Shown in pieces: positions 1-11,534 of a stretch of DNA of 64,000 nt. This DNA comes from Aquilaria yunnanensis (lineage: Eukaryota; Streptophyta; Magnoliopsida; Malvales; Thymelaeaceae), in the NCBI GenBank assembly GCA_039654915.1, contig CM077595.1, forward strand, positions 50,685,501 to 50,749,500, written 5' to 3'. The translations under genes and the position numbers were made by a program. The notes beneath the pieces are model-generated. The model worked only from the letters and a program-made list of their open reading frames with translations, did no database searches and had not been told where the DNA came from. The first letter of the stretch is position 1. Each line of letters starts with the position of its first letter.

Positions 1-452
1 AATCTGGTTATGTGTTTTGTATTGGTGGTGGTGCTGTGAGCTGGAAGAGTTCAAAGAAAGAGACAGTAGCTGACTCTACAACAGAATCTGAGTACATTGC
101 CGCCTCTGATGCTGCGAAGAAGGCAGTTTGGATCAAGAAGTTCATCACTGAACTTGGAGTGGTTCCAAGCATTGTTGACCCGATAGAGCTCTATTGTCAC
201 AACAATGGAGAAATCGCACAGGCTGAGGAACCTCGATCTCACCAGCGATCGAAACACATACTCTGACGCTATCATCTCATCAGGGAGATCATCGAGAGGG
301 GTGACGTAAGGATATGCAGGACTTCGACAGACAGCAACATTGCTGATCCACTGACAAAGCCCCTTACGTAGCAGAAGCATGATAGCCATTCTAGGTCCAT
401 CGGTATTAGATACATGGATGATTGGCTTTTAGTGCAAGTGGGAGATTGTTAG
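1..452 (+). pseudogene. A0 pol, C-terminal RNase H part, with two stop codons
   Basis: The frame matches residues from about 1174 to the C-terminus of the A1/A2 polyprotein: the end of the copia RNase H domain, with the conserved acidic residues and the terminal block ending in the TAG at 450-452. Two in-frame stops interrupt it: TGA at 264-266, where A2 has CGA (Arg), and TAG at 369-371, where A1/A2 have CAG (Gln). Both are C-to-T transitions, as expected for decay of a methylated repeat. The natural stop codon overlaps the first bases of the 3' LTR, as in A1 and A2. Confidence 0.9.
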
Positions 453-1862
453 TATTGTGCCCAAAAGGCCAATCATGAGATGATTGTATTTTTGCACATT
501 GAGTCATGATATTTTATTGAGGCATTAATCCAGCAATTTTGTTTGTTGTTTTGTTTCTGCGTAACGTAATAAACATAATTGTAACCTTAGAATAATGATA
601 TTCTTAAACGTCCCTAGTCTAGTATTATTGTGGAGCGGGTTGCAATAATACATAATGACTAGCATATGTGGAGACTAATATGAGATATGTAGTCTACATA
701 AGGGTACAAGTTGGAGAACTTTTGTACTGGACCGACCCACCATGAGAACACTTCATGGATCGTTATATGAGTGTCATAAGTGATTCTCATAGTGCTCATG
801 GTATATGTAGTCCTTCGACCTAAGATCATCAAGGTTCCCTACATGTGAGTGACATACTTTGATACTTTCCTTTGTTGCTCGTAACTGAGTGAACTTGAAG
901 GAGGTCATTGGGTATGTCACATATCATGCGGAGGGATTTGTATGATCAAGATGGGATTTGTCCCTCCTATGTAACGGGAGTGATATCTTTGGGCCCCTTG
1001 ATAGAGTGAGACTTAGAAAATGCATGGCCATGCTCCGATGAATTGATATATGATATCAATGTCATCAGTTTAAGTTAGTCTACTCGGTAATCAAGAAACC
1101 ATAGATTGGGCTATACGAGAGTGACACATTCCATGTCTCGTGCTTAGTCTTGATATCTTGGACAAAGGGACAATGGCATATATCGGTGATGATCATAAAG
1201 GTTTAGGCGATTCACCGACAATCTTGTCACTTGGGTAGCAATAATGTGTTGCTAGACACCGCTCATTGCTTATGATCATAAATGTGATTTATGATCATTG
1301 CCAACACGGCAAGAGCCTATTGGGTCGCACACATAGAGCTATTTGGATCATTAGAGTGCATGGGCTAATTATTTGGGTTATGGTTTCACTTTAATTTCAT
1401 ATTAATAATGAGCCAAGGAGTTGAGCCATTATTAAGCCCGAAATTAAATCCTAATTGGATTAGGGCTTTGAAACCCATTAGGCCTGGAAGTTGAGTCTCA
1501 CTATAAATACAACTTTTAAGTGAGAAATTCGCAGGTCTCCTTGCCCTAGCCTCCCAAAAGGACAGCCACACTCTTCTCTTGCAATTCCTTGGAGGACGCA
1601 AGCTAGCACTGCGAGCGCAAGAGAAACGCATCTGCCGGGACGTGGTGGAAGCGTGGTGATCCCAAGAGGCTCGTGTGGATACCATAGAGAGCCTGAACAC
1701 GTCAACTGTTCAGGTTTTGTGATTCGACTCTACAGTTGAGTGAGAGATCTCAACCGAAAATTAGGTATGAAATTTTTGAACACCCGGTTTACCCAGTTTC
1801 ACTTCGATCCTGGAGGGTTTCGGTTAAATTCCGCTGCGCTGTTTGGCTCCCGAAACCCAACA
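447..1862 (+). repeat. A0 3' LTR (1416 bp)
   Basis: It begins TGTTAGTATTG and ends CCCAACA, and is the same length as the A1 and A2 LTRs with a modest number of differences. A TATAAATA box sits about 360 bp before the LTR end. A long open frame on the opposite strand appears in every copy of this LTR and is not treated as a gene. Confidence 0.95.
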
Positions 1863-4130
1863 GTTTCAAGGTTTTTCTATTTCTTCCCCCATTGCCTCTT
1901 CTCTGAGCATGGTCTTTTCTCCCGAAGTCTGTGCGTCGATCTTCATTGGGCCTTGTCTTGCTTTCACAAAGACTTCTTCACTTCAGCTTGGTCAATGAAT
2001 ATCTCAGTGTCCCTGTCCTTCGATGTGAAGGTGACAGTTAGGTACTTCACATCTGGATGGATGTGGAGGTTCCCTTGCGTCTGTCTCCTGAGGAGGGCAT
2101 TATATGACGAAGGCACATCTATGATGATGAAACTTGTCATTGTGGAAGTGAAGAGCTCCTTCTTGCTCTGAACTGAAGTTCCTTTTAACATTAGAGGTAG
2201 GTCGATCCACCAGAGGATAGAGAGTTCGAATGGACCTACCCCGAAGGTAGGGGAGGTGACAAGTTTGAGATCGCCTTTTGAGATTCCCAAGTTCGGAAGG
2301 AGGTGTGAGAACAGTATGTCGGCATTGGAGCCATCATCGATGAGCACTCTTTTGACATCCCAACTCCCTATCCTTGCCATTATTATGAGGGGATCGTCAT
2401 GAGGGAATTTCATGGTAGACCCATCTTTCCAAACGAGCTTATTCGATGGGTTCCCGAACTCCATCATTGTGATTTCGCGAACTTTCCTTTTCCTCTCGGC
2501 CGAGTGTATCCCAGAAGTAATTGTTTGGATCACTCCAGCCGGAGGTGTTGGGTGTTTTCTAGGACTTCGATTCTGACATCAGTCAGAATCATAGTCCTCA
2601 TCTTCTGGTTTTCTCTCCTCTTCCCTCCTCCCCTTTGGGCAGGGCATGCGTAGGTAACACTGAAGTTGGCCCTACTTTATTAGAGACTCGATGTACTTCC
2701 TCAACTGGAAGCAATCCTCAGTATCATGTCCATGGTCCCGATGGAACTGGCAGAACTTCTTCATGTTTTTGTTGTTTTCCGAGGTCATGGCCTCCGGACG
2801 TTGAATAGGGCTCCCTTGCCTTTCCCCGGCCAGCAGTATGTTTGTTCCGGTGATGTTCAGGGGGGTGAACGCCATTGGCTTCTTGCCCCTTTGCTTCCGA
2901 GGTCTACCTCTAGCCTCGGCTGGATAGTGAGGTTGATGGCTTAAACCCTAGGAGTGAATATGGTCAAACTTCGGCCCTCCCATCCTTAGTTCCTCAACTG
3001 TCATGTGTTGTTCCGCCCATCAATAGAATTCTCTGAGGGTGTCCAGGGGGTTTTTGGAGAACTCGTAGAAAAGCTGTGAGTCCCTCCGAAGTCCCCTGAT
3101 CATTGCGAGGATACAGACTTTGGGCCAGAAGTCTGTAACACTCAAGGCTTCCTGGTTGAACCTCTCGACATAGTCGCGAATGGTTTCCCCATTCTTTTGT
3201 GCTATGTCGAACATCTGGACAAGCATATTCGCCGTCAGCCTATTTTCAATGAATTGCTGAATGAATACAGTGGACAACTCCTAGAAACCCGTTATGGTTT
3301 CAGGGGCCAGGGAGTTATACCATGCAGTCGCTGGCCCTAAAAGGGTGACCTCAAAGCACTTGATGAGGGTGGCGTCATCAGCACCATTCACCACCATGCT
3401 ACGTCGATACTTGGTGAGGTAGGCTTGAGGATCACTGCGCCCATCGTACATTTCCAAGCGTGGTACTCAGAAGTCACTTGGCATGGGTACTGTGCGGACG
3501 AAGGGTGACTCTTATCCGGTAAAGGTCTCCGACAGCCTTGACCAGATTAGCTTCCGAGAAATCTGCCTCTTTACTTTTTCCAACCTCTCTAGGATCTTCT
3601 CCATGAGGGTGGTAGTACTAGTTTCTTCTTGTTTCTTGGCGACCTCCAGTAATGAAGAGTGACAACTCTTTTTTGGGGAGTAACTTTGTTGGTGTGAGGA
3701 TTGTGACATCTTATCCGGTGATGAACTCCACCGGCGAGAAATTTTGGGTGCTTTTGACCCCGTTTCTCTAGCACGATGACCTCTGAGGGGTACGTCCTCT
3801 ATTGAGGACTCATTGCGGAAGTCCCCACTTTCTGAACTCTAGTGACTAGATCTAGGACTTCTCTCCTAGCGAGCAGCTGGTGAAGAGGCCCTTCGGATCG
3901 ATGGTGGTTCAGACCACCTTTGGTTAAGCTGTTGTGTCATTTCAGCCATAATAGAGCACTGAAAATCATGTAGGAAGCTCATCGTGACCATCAGAGGACG
4001 TTTGTCCTCAGGCAAAGAAGTCCCTACGGCGGGTTGTTCAGTCGTCGGTTAAGTTTCCGGTGCGAACGTGGACTTTGGGCGTCCTTTGTCCTTAGAACGT
4101 CGAGTCTCAATGACGGTGACCTGGGAATGA
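1863..4130 (-). pseudogene. G gag-protease, decayed
   Basis: Minus-strand fragments align in order with the C1 polyprotein: an N-terminal charged region (about 3512-3710), the retrotransposon Gag core (about 3020-3480), a Cys/His knuckle with the CQFHRDHGHDTEDC pattern (2672-2875) and the retropepsin region with the IDDGSNADILF active-site motif (1964-2533). Frames change between fragments and several stops are present, including a TGA near 3020 where C1 has CGA. Just after the protease block (around 1965-1975) the frame is lost relative to C1. Because the protease-to-linker junction is uninterrupted here, it shows what the C1 protease region looked like before D1 inserted. Confidence 0.85.
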
Positions 4131-4133
4131 GTT

Positions 4134-4151
4134 CCCACAGACGGCGCCAAA
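4134..4151 (-). other. G primer-binding site
   Basis: Directly inside the 5' LTR the minus strand reads TTTGGCGCCGTCTGTGGG, the primer-binding sequence seen in C1 at 15784. The TGGCGCC core is typical of Tat-group elements. The exact tRNA (Asp or Arg types are known in related elements) cannot be settled by eye. Confidence 0.8.
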
Positions 4152-4986
4152 TGATGCCCATTGGCATCCTCATTTTGTGACATAGTGGCCTAAGGAAGGC
4201 ACTTCCGTTATGAAGGCGTCTGAATGAGAGACTTCTGATATGAGGGTAGCTACAAGACATAGAAAAGAAAGGGTTAGAGAATTCCCAGAGTGTGTTTCTG
4301 GGGGAAGGGCCTCCGGGGGAAGGGCCTTTGATGCCCAAGTCAGTATTTGGGAAATAAGGAGTAGAAAGTGGAGAGCAAACAGTAGAGAGTTCTGTGTATT
4401 TCTTACCAAGGTTACTCCCAGGTATTTATAGGAGGGCGTAGGAAGGAGGCCGTTTCACACAACCCACTTAGATGATGACACGTGTTTGGTCGGATGCGAT
4501 CCGTACCTCCGTAGATGGGTATCTCCTACTAGCCCTACCCTATTCTGGCCAGTGGTCAAGGCCGTGTGGGAGGTCTTCGTGTTAGGGGCATGTGCGAGGT
4601 CCTTATACCAGAGGCTCCTTAACCATTTTTGTCGTGTCTTCGTGAGACCCCTTCGGTGTATAAGGCTTTTTCGGGATAGGAGGTCCCCTTCGGTCCAATA
4701 TTACGACTGAGGGCTACTAGGGGAACCCCTTTGGCAGAGTGGGGTACCTTTAGCAGACGCTATTCCTTACTGAGGATGGCGATATTTTTTTCTGAACTTG
4801 CTGGGTTTTCCTTTCCGAGGTTGGTAGTGCACAACCTTTCCGAGGTCAGTCCCACTACTCCCCGAGGGCGGTGGTGGGTCACCAAGGTTAGGGGATCAAA
4901 GATAGTGTGGGCCCCCTCTTTCCCAAGTTTGGTTACTCGTCTTTTTCGAGGGTGGTGCTGGTCTTTCCCGAGGGTGGTGCTCACCA
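4152..4986 (-). repeat. G 5' LTR (about 835 bp)
   Basis: On the minus strand it ends GGGCATCA immediately before the primer-binding site and is proposed to begin TGGTGAGCACC at 4986. A TATAAATA box on the minus strand lies at 4430-4423, in a CTCC-TATAAATA context like the other Tat LTRs here. Clustered CTCGGGA/TTCGG words are shared with the other Tat LTRs. The outer boundary is less certain than the inner one. Confidence 0.7.
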
Positions 4987-6704
4987 GACAACTTGGGAAT
5001 TCTTCCTTGGCCTTACTAAACTCTCCTCTGACCGAGGTTTGTTTAGCTGCCCAGTCCTGAAAGTACCCACTGTACGCCAATAGCTGAAAGGGAAAAATTC
5101 TGAATAGGGGTCAAAAAGGAACTCAGAAAAGGAAACTCAGAAATTTTCTAAGTCCTAAGGGATTGAAGTTTACCTGGGTAGCCTACTCATTCATCCTCAC
5201 GGCGAAGACTTCTTCGTTGGGGCACTCCACTGTCAGGGACTGGAAAGTGGCGTTTGTCATAATGTCCTTTTGCCATCTGCAGAGCCATCTTCTGGCTGTC
5301 TTTAGAGAACAGGTTCATGTCCTTCGTGAAAGTCCAGAAGGGCTCCCTCGAGATTTTGGAATCCTGAATAGCCCTCCTTCGGGCATGGTCCTCCGCCCAG
5401 GGGGCCTGTACTTCTTTGCCTGCAAAGTCACGCCAAATTTCCATGAGAACGTTATCCCTTAGCCATTTATCTATAAGGTCTAAAATACCAAAAATTCCCA
5501 AACTCATAGAAGAATGGCTAAGGGACAAACCTGGAGGAAGTTCAGCGTCTTCTCCCTTAGAGTCACTGACTTCAAGGACTTTGGTGGGAACACCTTTGTG
5601 TTTCCTTTGTCTGTGTTCCTTAAGCTTTTTGGCCAAAAGTCCACCGACCGAAGTCCCCAAAGTCTCCGCAACCATGTCCGGACTAAGCGGAGTCGAACAA
5701 ATGGCTGGCCTCGAAGGTGGGTCGGGTTGAACGGGAGTTTGGTCCAATACCCCCGCATCGTCCTCAAGCAGAGGAGGGAGGGAGTCCTCTTTGGCCTCTT
5801 TGACTTCGACGCTGAAGATAGTCCCCCCGGCGCCTTGTTCCTCTTCATATAGGGGATATATATGACAAAAATCTAGAAAGGGACTTACTCTTTTCAAGAG
5901 CGGGATAGGTGAGTTCGGACCAAATGAGCTTCACCAACCACGCCTTCTTGCCAACCAAAACGGCCATCCCCTACTCCTGAAGGACCTATTTGGTCATAAA
6001 GTTCCACCTAATGGGGAAGGGGTATAGGGAACACGGAGGGACCTTAGGATCCCAATCCACGACAGCTCGAATACCGCTGTCAAATTCTTCGAATTGGGTT
6101 TCTAACTCCAAAGTTAGTAGCTTTCCAGGATCTACTAGATCAATGTCAAGAGTCCCAAAGGCCCATTTGGTTGGCACATGCTTCCACTTCTCATCCACCG
6201 TCAGAAAGAAGAACTTCTTTTGCCACCCTCGCCAACTGTCCTTCGTTCCGAAGGTGAACGTATATTTCTTGCTCCTAGATCCTCGAGGAAGCAAGTAAAC
6301 CCGCCCTTCGAAATGGGGTGGAGTTTGTAGTACTGCATGAACAAGATGAAGTGGGGCTCTATCCTGAAGACCCCACACATGCAAAGGAAGGCGCTGAAAT
6401 AAGAATAGGAGTTCACAGGAAGTTGGTTCACGTCTATGCCATAGAATTGGCAAAAGTCGCAAACCATCTTCGGAGGGGGATACCGAAGTCCGGCCTTCAG
6501 CTGAACCTTGAAGGCAGTAACCTCATCCGAATGAGTGGCAGAACTGGGCATACCAGCGCTAGGAAGCCTAGTGACAGCGTAAGAAGGAAGAAAGAATTTG
6601 GCTGACCACTTTTGAACTTTGTTTGAAGTGGCACAGCTCGGATGAGAGTTAAGCGGAAGCCAACTTTCAAGGATGGGCTGAACTTCGACTTGATGAGAAG
6701 ACAT
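4987..6704 (-). pseudogene. H antisense gene (Transposase_28-like plus C-terminal part), truncated by G
   Basis: Exon 1 (6704-5889) encodes the putative-gypsy-type-transposon domain with blocks such as FFLPSYAVTRLP, LKAGLRYPPPKMVCDFCQFYG and GVFRIEPHFILFMQYYKL. A frameshift near 6300 moves the KKYTFTFGTKDSWRGWQ block to another frame, and stops follow near 5990. Exon 2 ends at 5531, intron 2 is 5530-5420, exon 3 is 5419-5174 and intron 3 is 5173-5084 with a normal CAG acceptor. Exon 4 starts at 5083 and is cut at 4987 by element G. The exon 1/2 acceptor could not be placed; the ATG at 6704 was chosen because it starts the conserved N-terminal block. The gene is convergent with H's missing pol. 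Confidence 0.8.
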
Positions 6705-6947
6705 GTTCAGCACGAGCGCTCTAACCTCGGGGAATGAAGGAGAAAATTTTAATAAAAAATGAAAATTTTGGAGGGAAACCCACCTATTTCGGACCGAGGT
6801 AGGAACTTCGGAAGACCGCCGCAAGTGTTGTCGGAAATAGCTCTGCCACTAGCACCACCACAAAAGAGAAGGTGAAAAAGGAGAGAAAAGCAAAAAGCAA
6901 AGGCAATGAAAAAAGAGAAGTGTGAAGAACTCTGGAGGAGGAAGGGT

Positions 6948-6954
6948 TTATATA
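6948..6954 (-). promoter_or_regulatory. TATA box of the H antisense gene
   Basis: TATATAA on the minus strand, about 245 bp upstream of the ATG at 6704. C1, F and E antisense genes have a TATA box at a comparable distance (about 220-280 bp). Upstream (about 6970-6992) the minus strand carries the TTATGGCGATGCTTCAC block shared by the other copies. Confidence 0.65.
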
Positions 6955-7124
6955 GACCGAAAGAGGTAGGTGAAGCATCGCCATAATAACCCTTCATAGG
7001 TGAAGGTACGTAACAGACGTAACGGACATAACGAACACGACCATTCGCCAGTCGCTTGGTGATACGTGTCAACTGACGCGAAAAACAAGGGCACACCTCC
7101 TAACAACTGACGGACCTATGCAAT

Positions 7125-7248
7125 TCTTTCCCGAGGAGATGCGTCTATCTAGTCAAAGGATATGATGATTCACTAGCAGGTATGAGTCTTTCCCGAGGAG
7201 ACACGTCTATCTATTTAGAAGATGTGACAATTCACCGGCAGGCAATAA
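7125..7248. repeat. Two-unit 62-bp tandem repeat in H
   Basis: Two diverged copies of a 62-bp unit, each beginning TCTTTCCCGAGGAGA, start at 7125 and 7187. They lie between the antisense promoter and the 3' LTR, where C1 and E carry a different, about 80-bp, repeat. Confidence 0.75.
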
Positions 7249-7526
7249 AAAACCGAGAAGAGGAATGTACACTTTGGGCCGAAGGAATAACTTCGGTAAC
7301 ACCATAAGCTTGGCCAAAGAATGAGTACCACCTAATCCTGAAGGAACTACCTAGGCTAGGAGAGGCGTCCTGAACCAAAGATAGGCCCTCATCCGAAGAA
7401 GGTAACCTCGGTCAAAAATTCAGTTTACTTGCTGAGACGACCGTCACCTACCATAAAGAGTTCCACGAAACACTTGCAAAAGCTCAAGTACCGAATATAC
7501 AACTTTGGCTTTCCGATGAGGGCATG

Positions 7527-7841
7527 TGATAGCTAAAGGGCTATTAACCCTTCTAGAATTCCCAAAGTGACTTGATAAGCACCACCCTCAGGAAACATGA
7601 GTGACCAAGCTCGGGAAGGAGGGGACCCATACCATCCTCAGGAAGAACACCACCTTATAACTGAGGGGGCATGATCCCTAAAATCTCCAGATCACGTACC
7701 CAAAAACCACCCTCGAGAAGGACCTAGCACCAACCTCGATGAACGACAACCACCCTTGGTAGGTAGCAGAACTGACTTCAGAAAATCTATAAACTACCAC
7801 CTTCGGAATAGCGAACTCACCAAGTTCGGGAATGTATGTCC
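7527..7841 (+). repeat. H 3' LTR, first 315 bp
   Basis: It begins TGATAGCTAAAGGGC directly after a degenerate polypurine tract ending GGGCATG, the same arrangement as C1 at 34381. It is interrupted by inverted copia A' after 7841; the flank 7837-7841 (tgtcc) is the predicted target duplication, with the partner outside the window. Confidence 0.8.
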
Positions 7842-9261
7842 TGTTGGGTTTTGGGAGCCAAACAGCACAACGGAATTTAACCGAAACCCTCCAGGATCCA
7901 AGTGAAATGCGGTAAATCTGGTGTTCAAAAATTTTCATGCCTAATTTTCGGTTGAGATATCTCACTCAACTGTAGAGTTGAATCACAAAACCTAAACAGC
8001 TGATGTGTTCAGGCTCTCTACGGTATCCACACGAGCCTTTCGGGATCACCACGCTTCCACCACGTCCCGGTAGATGCGTTTCTCTTGTGCTCGCAGTGCT
8101 AGCTTGCGTCCTCTAAGGAATTGTAAGAGAAGAGCGCGGCTGTCCTTTTGGGAGGCTAGGGCAAGGAGACCTGCGAATTTCTCACTAAAAGTTGTATTTA
8201 TAGTGAGACTCAACTTCCAGGCCAAATGGGTTTCAAAGCCCTAATCCAATTAGGCTTTAATTTCGGCCTTAATAATGGCTCAACTCTTGGGCCCATTATT
8301 AATACGAAATTAAAGTGAAACCATAACCCAAATAATTAGCCCATGCACTCTAATGATCCAAATAGATCTATGTGTGCGACCTAATAGGCTCTTGCCACGT
8401 TGGTAATGATCATAAATCACATTTATAATCATAGGCAATAAGGGGTGTCTAGCAACACATCATTGCTACCCAAGTGACAAGATTGTCGGTGATTCGACTA
8501 AACCTTTATGATCATCACCGATATATCATTGTCCCTTTGTCCAAAATATCAAGACTAAGCACGAGACATGGAATGTGTCACTCTCGTATAGCCTAATCTT
8601 TGGTTTCTTGATTACCGAGTAGACTAACTTAAGCTGATGACATTGATATCGTATATCAACTCATCCGAGCATGGCCATCCATTTTCTAAGTCTCATTCTA
8701 TCAAGGGGCCAAAAGATATCATTCCCGTTACATTGGAGGGACAAATCCCATCTTGATCATACAAATCCCTCCTCATGATATGTGACATACCCAATGACCT
8801 CCTTCAAGTTCACTCAATTATGAGCAACAAAGGAAAGTACCAAAGTATGTGACTCACATGTAGGGAACCTTGATGATCTTAGGTCGAAGGACTACATATA
8901 CCATGATCACTATGAGAATCACTTATGACACTCATATAACTATCCATGAAGTGTTCTCATGGTGGGTCGGTCCAGTACATAAGTTCTCCAACTTGTACCC
9001 ATATGTAGACTACATATCTCATATTAGTCTCCACATATGCTAGTCGTTATGTATTATTGCAACCCGCTCCACAATAATACTAGACCAGGGACATTTAAGA
9101 ATATCATTATTCTAGCTATACAATTATGTTTATTACATTACGTAGAAACAAAACAACGAACATAATTGCTAGATTAATGCCTTAATAAAATATCATGACT
9201 CAATGTGCAAAAAAGAAAATACAATCATCTCATGATTGGCTTTTTGGGCACAACACTAACA
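7842..9261 (-). repeat. A' 3' LTR (1420 bp, inverted)
   Basis: On + it starts TGTTGGGTTTTGGGAGCC and ends CACTAACA, the reverse complement of the A1/A2 LTR termini. The inverted polypurine tract (TCTCCCATTT, about 9263-9272) follows. Many substitutions and small indels relative to A1 indicate age. Confidence 0.95.
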
Positions 9262-11409
9262 ATCTCCCATTTGCACTAAAAGCCAATCATCCATGTATCT
9301 AATACCGATGGACCTAGAATGGCTATCATGCTTCTACTGCGTAAGGGGTTTTGTCAGTGGATCAGCAATGTTGTTGTCTGTCGAAGTCCTGCATATCCTT
9401 ACATCACCCCTCTCGATGATCTCCTTGATGAAATGATAGCGTCGGAGTACGTGTTTGGATCGCTGGTGAGATCGAGGTTCCTTAGCCTGTGCGATTACTC
9501 CATTATTGTCATAATAGAGCTCTATCGGGTCGGCAATGCTTGGAACCACTCCAAGTTCAGTGATGAACTTCATGATCCAAATTGCCTCCTTCGCGGCATC
9601 AGAGGCAGCAATGTACTCAGATTCTGTTGTAGAGTCAGCTACTGTCTCTTGCTTGGAACTCTTCCAGCTCACAGCACCACCACCAATACAAAACACATAA
9701 CCAGATTGCGATCTAAAATCATCCTTATCGGACTGGAGGCTTGCATCGATGTAACCCCTTACAACGAGCTTATCTTCACCTCCAAAGACCAAGAATGCAT
9801 CCTTAGTCCTTCGTAAGTACTTAAGGATGTTCTTAACAGCTGTCCAGTGACTCTCACCTGGGTTCGATTGGTACCTACTCATCATGCTCAAAGCGTATGA
9901 GACATCGGGACGAGTACATATCATGGCATACATGATAGATCCAATTGCTGAGGCATATGGAATCTTACTCATGTGCTCTCCCTCCTCGGGTGTACTCGGA
10001 CACTGAGATCTAGAAAGAGTGATACCATGTGACATGGGCAAGAATCCTTTCTTGGAATCTTGCATGCTAAACCTCTTCAGCACCTTGTCAATATATGTAC
10101 TTTGACTTCGGCTAAGAAGCTTTCTAGATCTATCTCTATAGATCCTGATGCTTAACACATAGGTTGCTTCACCCAAGTCCTTCATAGAGAAACATTTCCC
10201 TAGCCAAGTCTTCATAGACTGTGGATCAGGAATGTCATTCCCAATGAGTAGTATGTCATCTACATACAACACCAAGAAGACAATAGCGCTCCAACTAACC
10301 TTCTTGTAGACACAAGGTTCATCTGCATTTTTGATAAAACCAAACTCTTAGATTGCATCATCAAAATGAAGATTCCAACTTCAAGAAGCTTGCTTCAGTC
10401 CATAAATGGACTTTTGCAACTTGCACACTTTATTGGCATTCTCAGGAGTGACAAAACCCTCAGGTTATGTCATGTACACACCCTCAAGTAGCTTTCCATT
10501 TAGGAATGCAGTTTTGACATCCATTTGCCATATCTCATAATCATAGTGTGCAGCAATAGCAAACAAAATTCGGATGGATTTAAGCATAGCAACTGGTGAA
10601 AAAGTTTCATCATAGTCAATACCATGAATTTGCTTGAAACCTTTTGCAACCAATTGTTCCTTAAAGGTAATCACATTACCATCCATATCATTATTCTTCT
10701 TGAAAACCCATTTGCACCCTATGGGTTTTACCCCTTCAGGTTGGTCAACCAAAGTCCATACTTGGTTTTCATACATGGATTCCATCTCGGATTTCATGGC
10801 CACTAGCCACTTCTCTGAGTCAGGCCCCGACATAGCTTGTTGGTAGGTTGTGGGCTCATCCTGATGCATGAGCATCACATCACCGGTGTGAGTCACGAGA
10901 AATCCATATCTCTCAGGCTCACGCCGAATCCTACCACACCTACGTGGGCTCTGTGCTACAAGAACAGACTCTTGAACAACATCTTATGGTGTCTACTCAG
11001 GTTCAATTTCAGGTTCAATGTCTCTTTGTTGTTCTTGAATTTCTTCAAGTTCTACTTTCCTCCCACTAGTTTCTTTAGAGATAAACTCTTTCTCCAAAAA
11101 GACACCAGCTCGAGCAACAAACTCTTTTTTCTTAGAAGGATTGTAGAAATAGTAACCCTTTGTTTCTTTGGGATACCCAACAAAATGGCATTTTTGAGAT
11201 TTGGGCCCTAGTTTGTTAGAGGATTGATGTTTCACATAAGCGTCACAGCCCCAAATCTTCATAAAAAACAAATTGGGATGCCTCCTATTCCATATCTCAT
11301 ATGGTGTCTTTTGAACCAATTTAGATGGAACTTGATTTAGTGTAAAAGCGGCTATCTATAGAGCATGTCCTCAAAAGGAGTTTGGAAGGTCAGCTTGACT
11401 CATCATAGA
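9262..11409 (-). pseudogene. A' pol: end of integrase, RT and RNase H, decayed
   Basis: The minus strand carries the copia RT with the LYVDDILLIGND block (near 10260), the RNase H block ending in NIADPLTKPLTQ (near 9340), the QMDVKTAFLNGKLL part of the RT fingers (near 10500) and the integrase C-terminal region KTPYEIW (near 11310). Stops and frame changes split it, including a TAG after the terminal TQ and a stop near 10347. The piece ends at the C1 insertion; 11405-11409 (ataga) is one copy of the C1 target duplication. Confidence 0.92.
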
Positions 11410-11534
11410 TGATAGCCAAACGCTATCGCCTCTATCTGGCCGAACTCCCTGCCACAATGATGGCCAGAATAAGATGGCGCTACCCGAGAAAAGGTGCGAT
11501 CAGGCACCTCGGGAGATAGCCGAAGAGCTCCTAG
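11410..11534 (+). repeat. C1 5' LTR, first 125 bp before insertion B1
   Basis: It begins TGATAGCCAAACGCTATCGCC and matches the start of the 3' LTR at 34381. Its last five bases (cctag, 11530-11534) are duplicated at 15032-15036 on the other side of B1. Confidence 0.95.

Larger units (their letters stand above)
1..1862 (+). mobile_element. Copia element A0, 3' part (Angela/BARE-like), left end outside the window
   Basis: This is the end of a Ty1/copia element: the last part of pol, a polypurine tract (about 436-445) and a full 3' LTR. It is closely similar to A1 and A2 further right. The right flank 1863-1867 (gtttc) should be one copy of the target duplication; the other lies left of the window. 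It is inserted in the pol region of the minus-strand Tat element G, whose protease-side coding resumes at 1863. It is older than A1 and A2, since its pol has two nonsense changes. Confidence 0.95.
1863..4986 (-). mobile_element. Tat-group Ty3/gypsy element G, 5' part on the minus strand
   Basis: Read on the minus strand from 4986 the order is 5' LTR (4986-4152), primer-binding site (4151-4134), gag, zinc knuckle and protease (to about 1964), then interruption by copia A0. RT, RNase H, integrase and the 3' LTR lie left of the window. The right boundary was placed where the H antisense exon stops matching its homologues and a TG...CA terminus can be drawn; flank 4987-4991 (gacaa) is the predicted target duplication. 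That boundary is an inference, because the matching left copy cannot be seen. Confidence 0.75.
4987..7841 (+). mobile_element. Tat-group Ty3/gypsy element H, 3' part; outermost visible element
   Basis: Visible parts are the antisense gene (minus strand, 6704 to 4987), its promoter region, a short tandem repeat, a degenerate polypurine tract (about 7516-7526) and the start of the 3' LTR at 7527. The order matches C1, so H's own transcription is on +, with pol left of the window beyond the G insertion. The 3' LTR is cut at 7841 by copia A' and must resume right of the window. Confidence 0.85.

Noticed and set aside
1386..1705. Open frames of 104 and 75 codons on the strand opposite the copia LTR, repeated at each LTR copy (also near 20616, 27483, 43757, 50666 and 53309)
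   Set aside because: They recur only because the LTRs are nearly identical. They have no recognisable domain, and in the more diverged A' LTR (7842-9261) the frames are not preserved.
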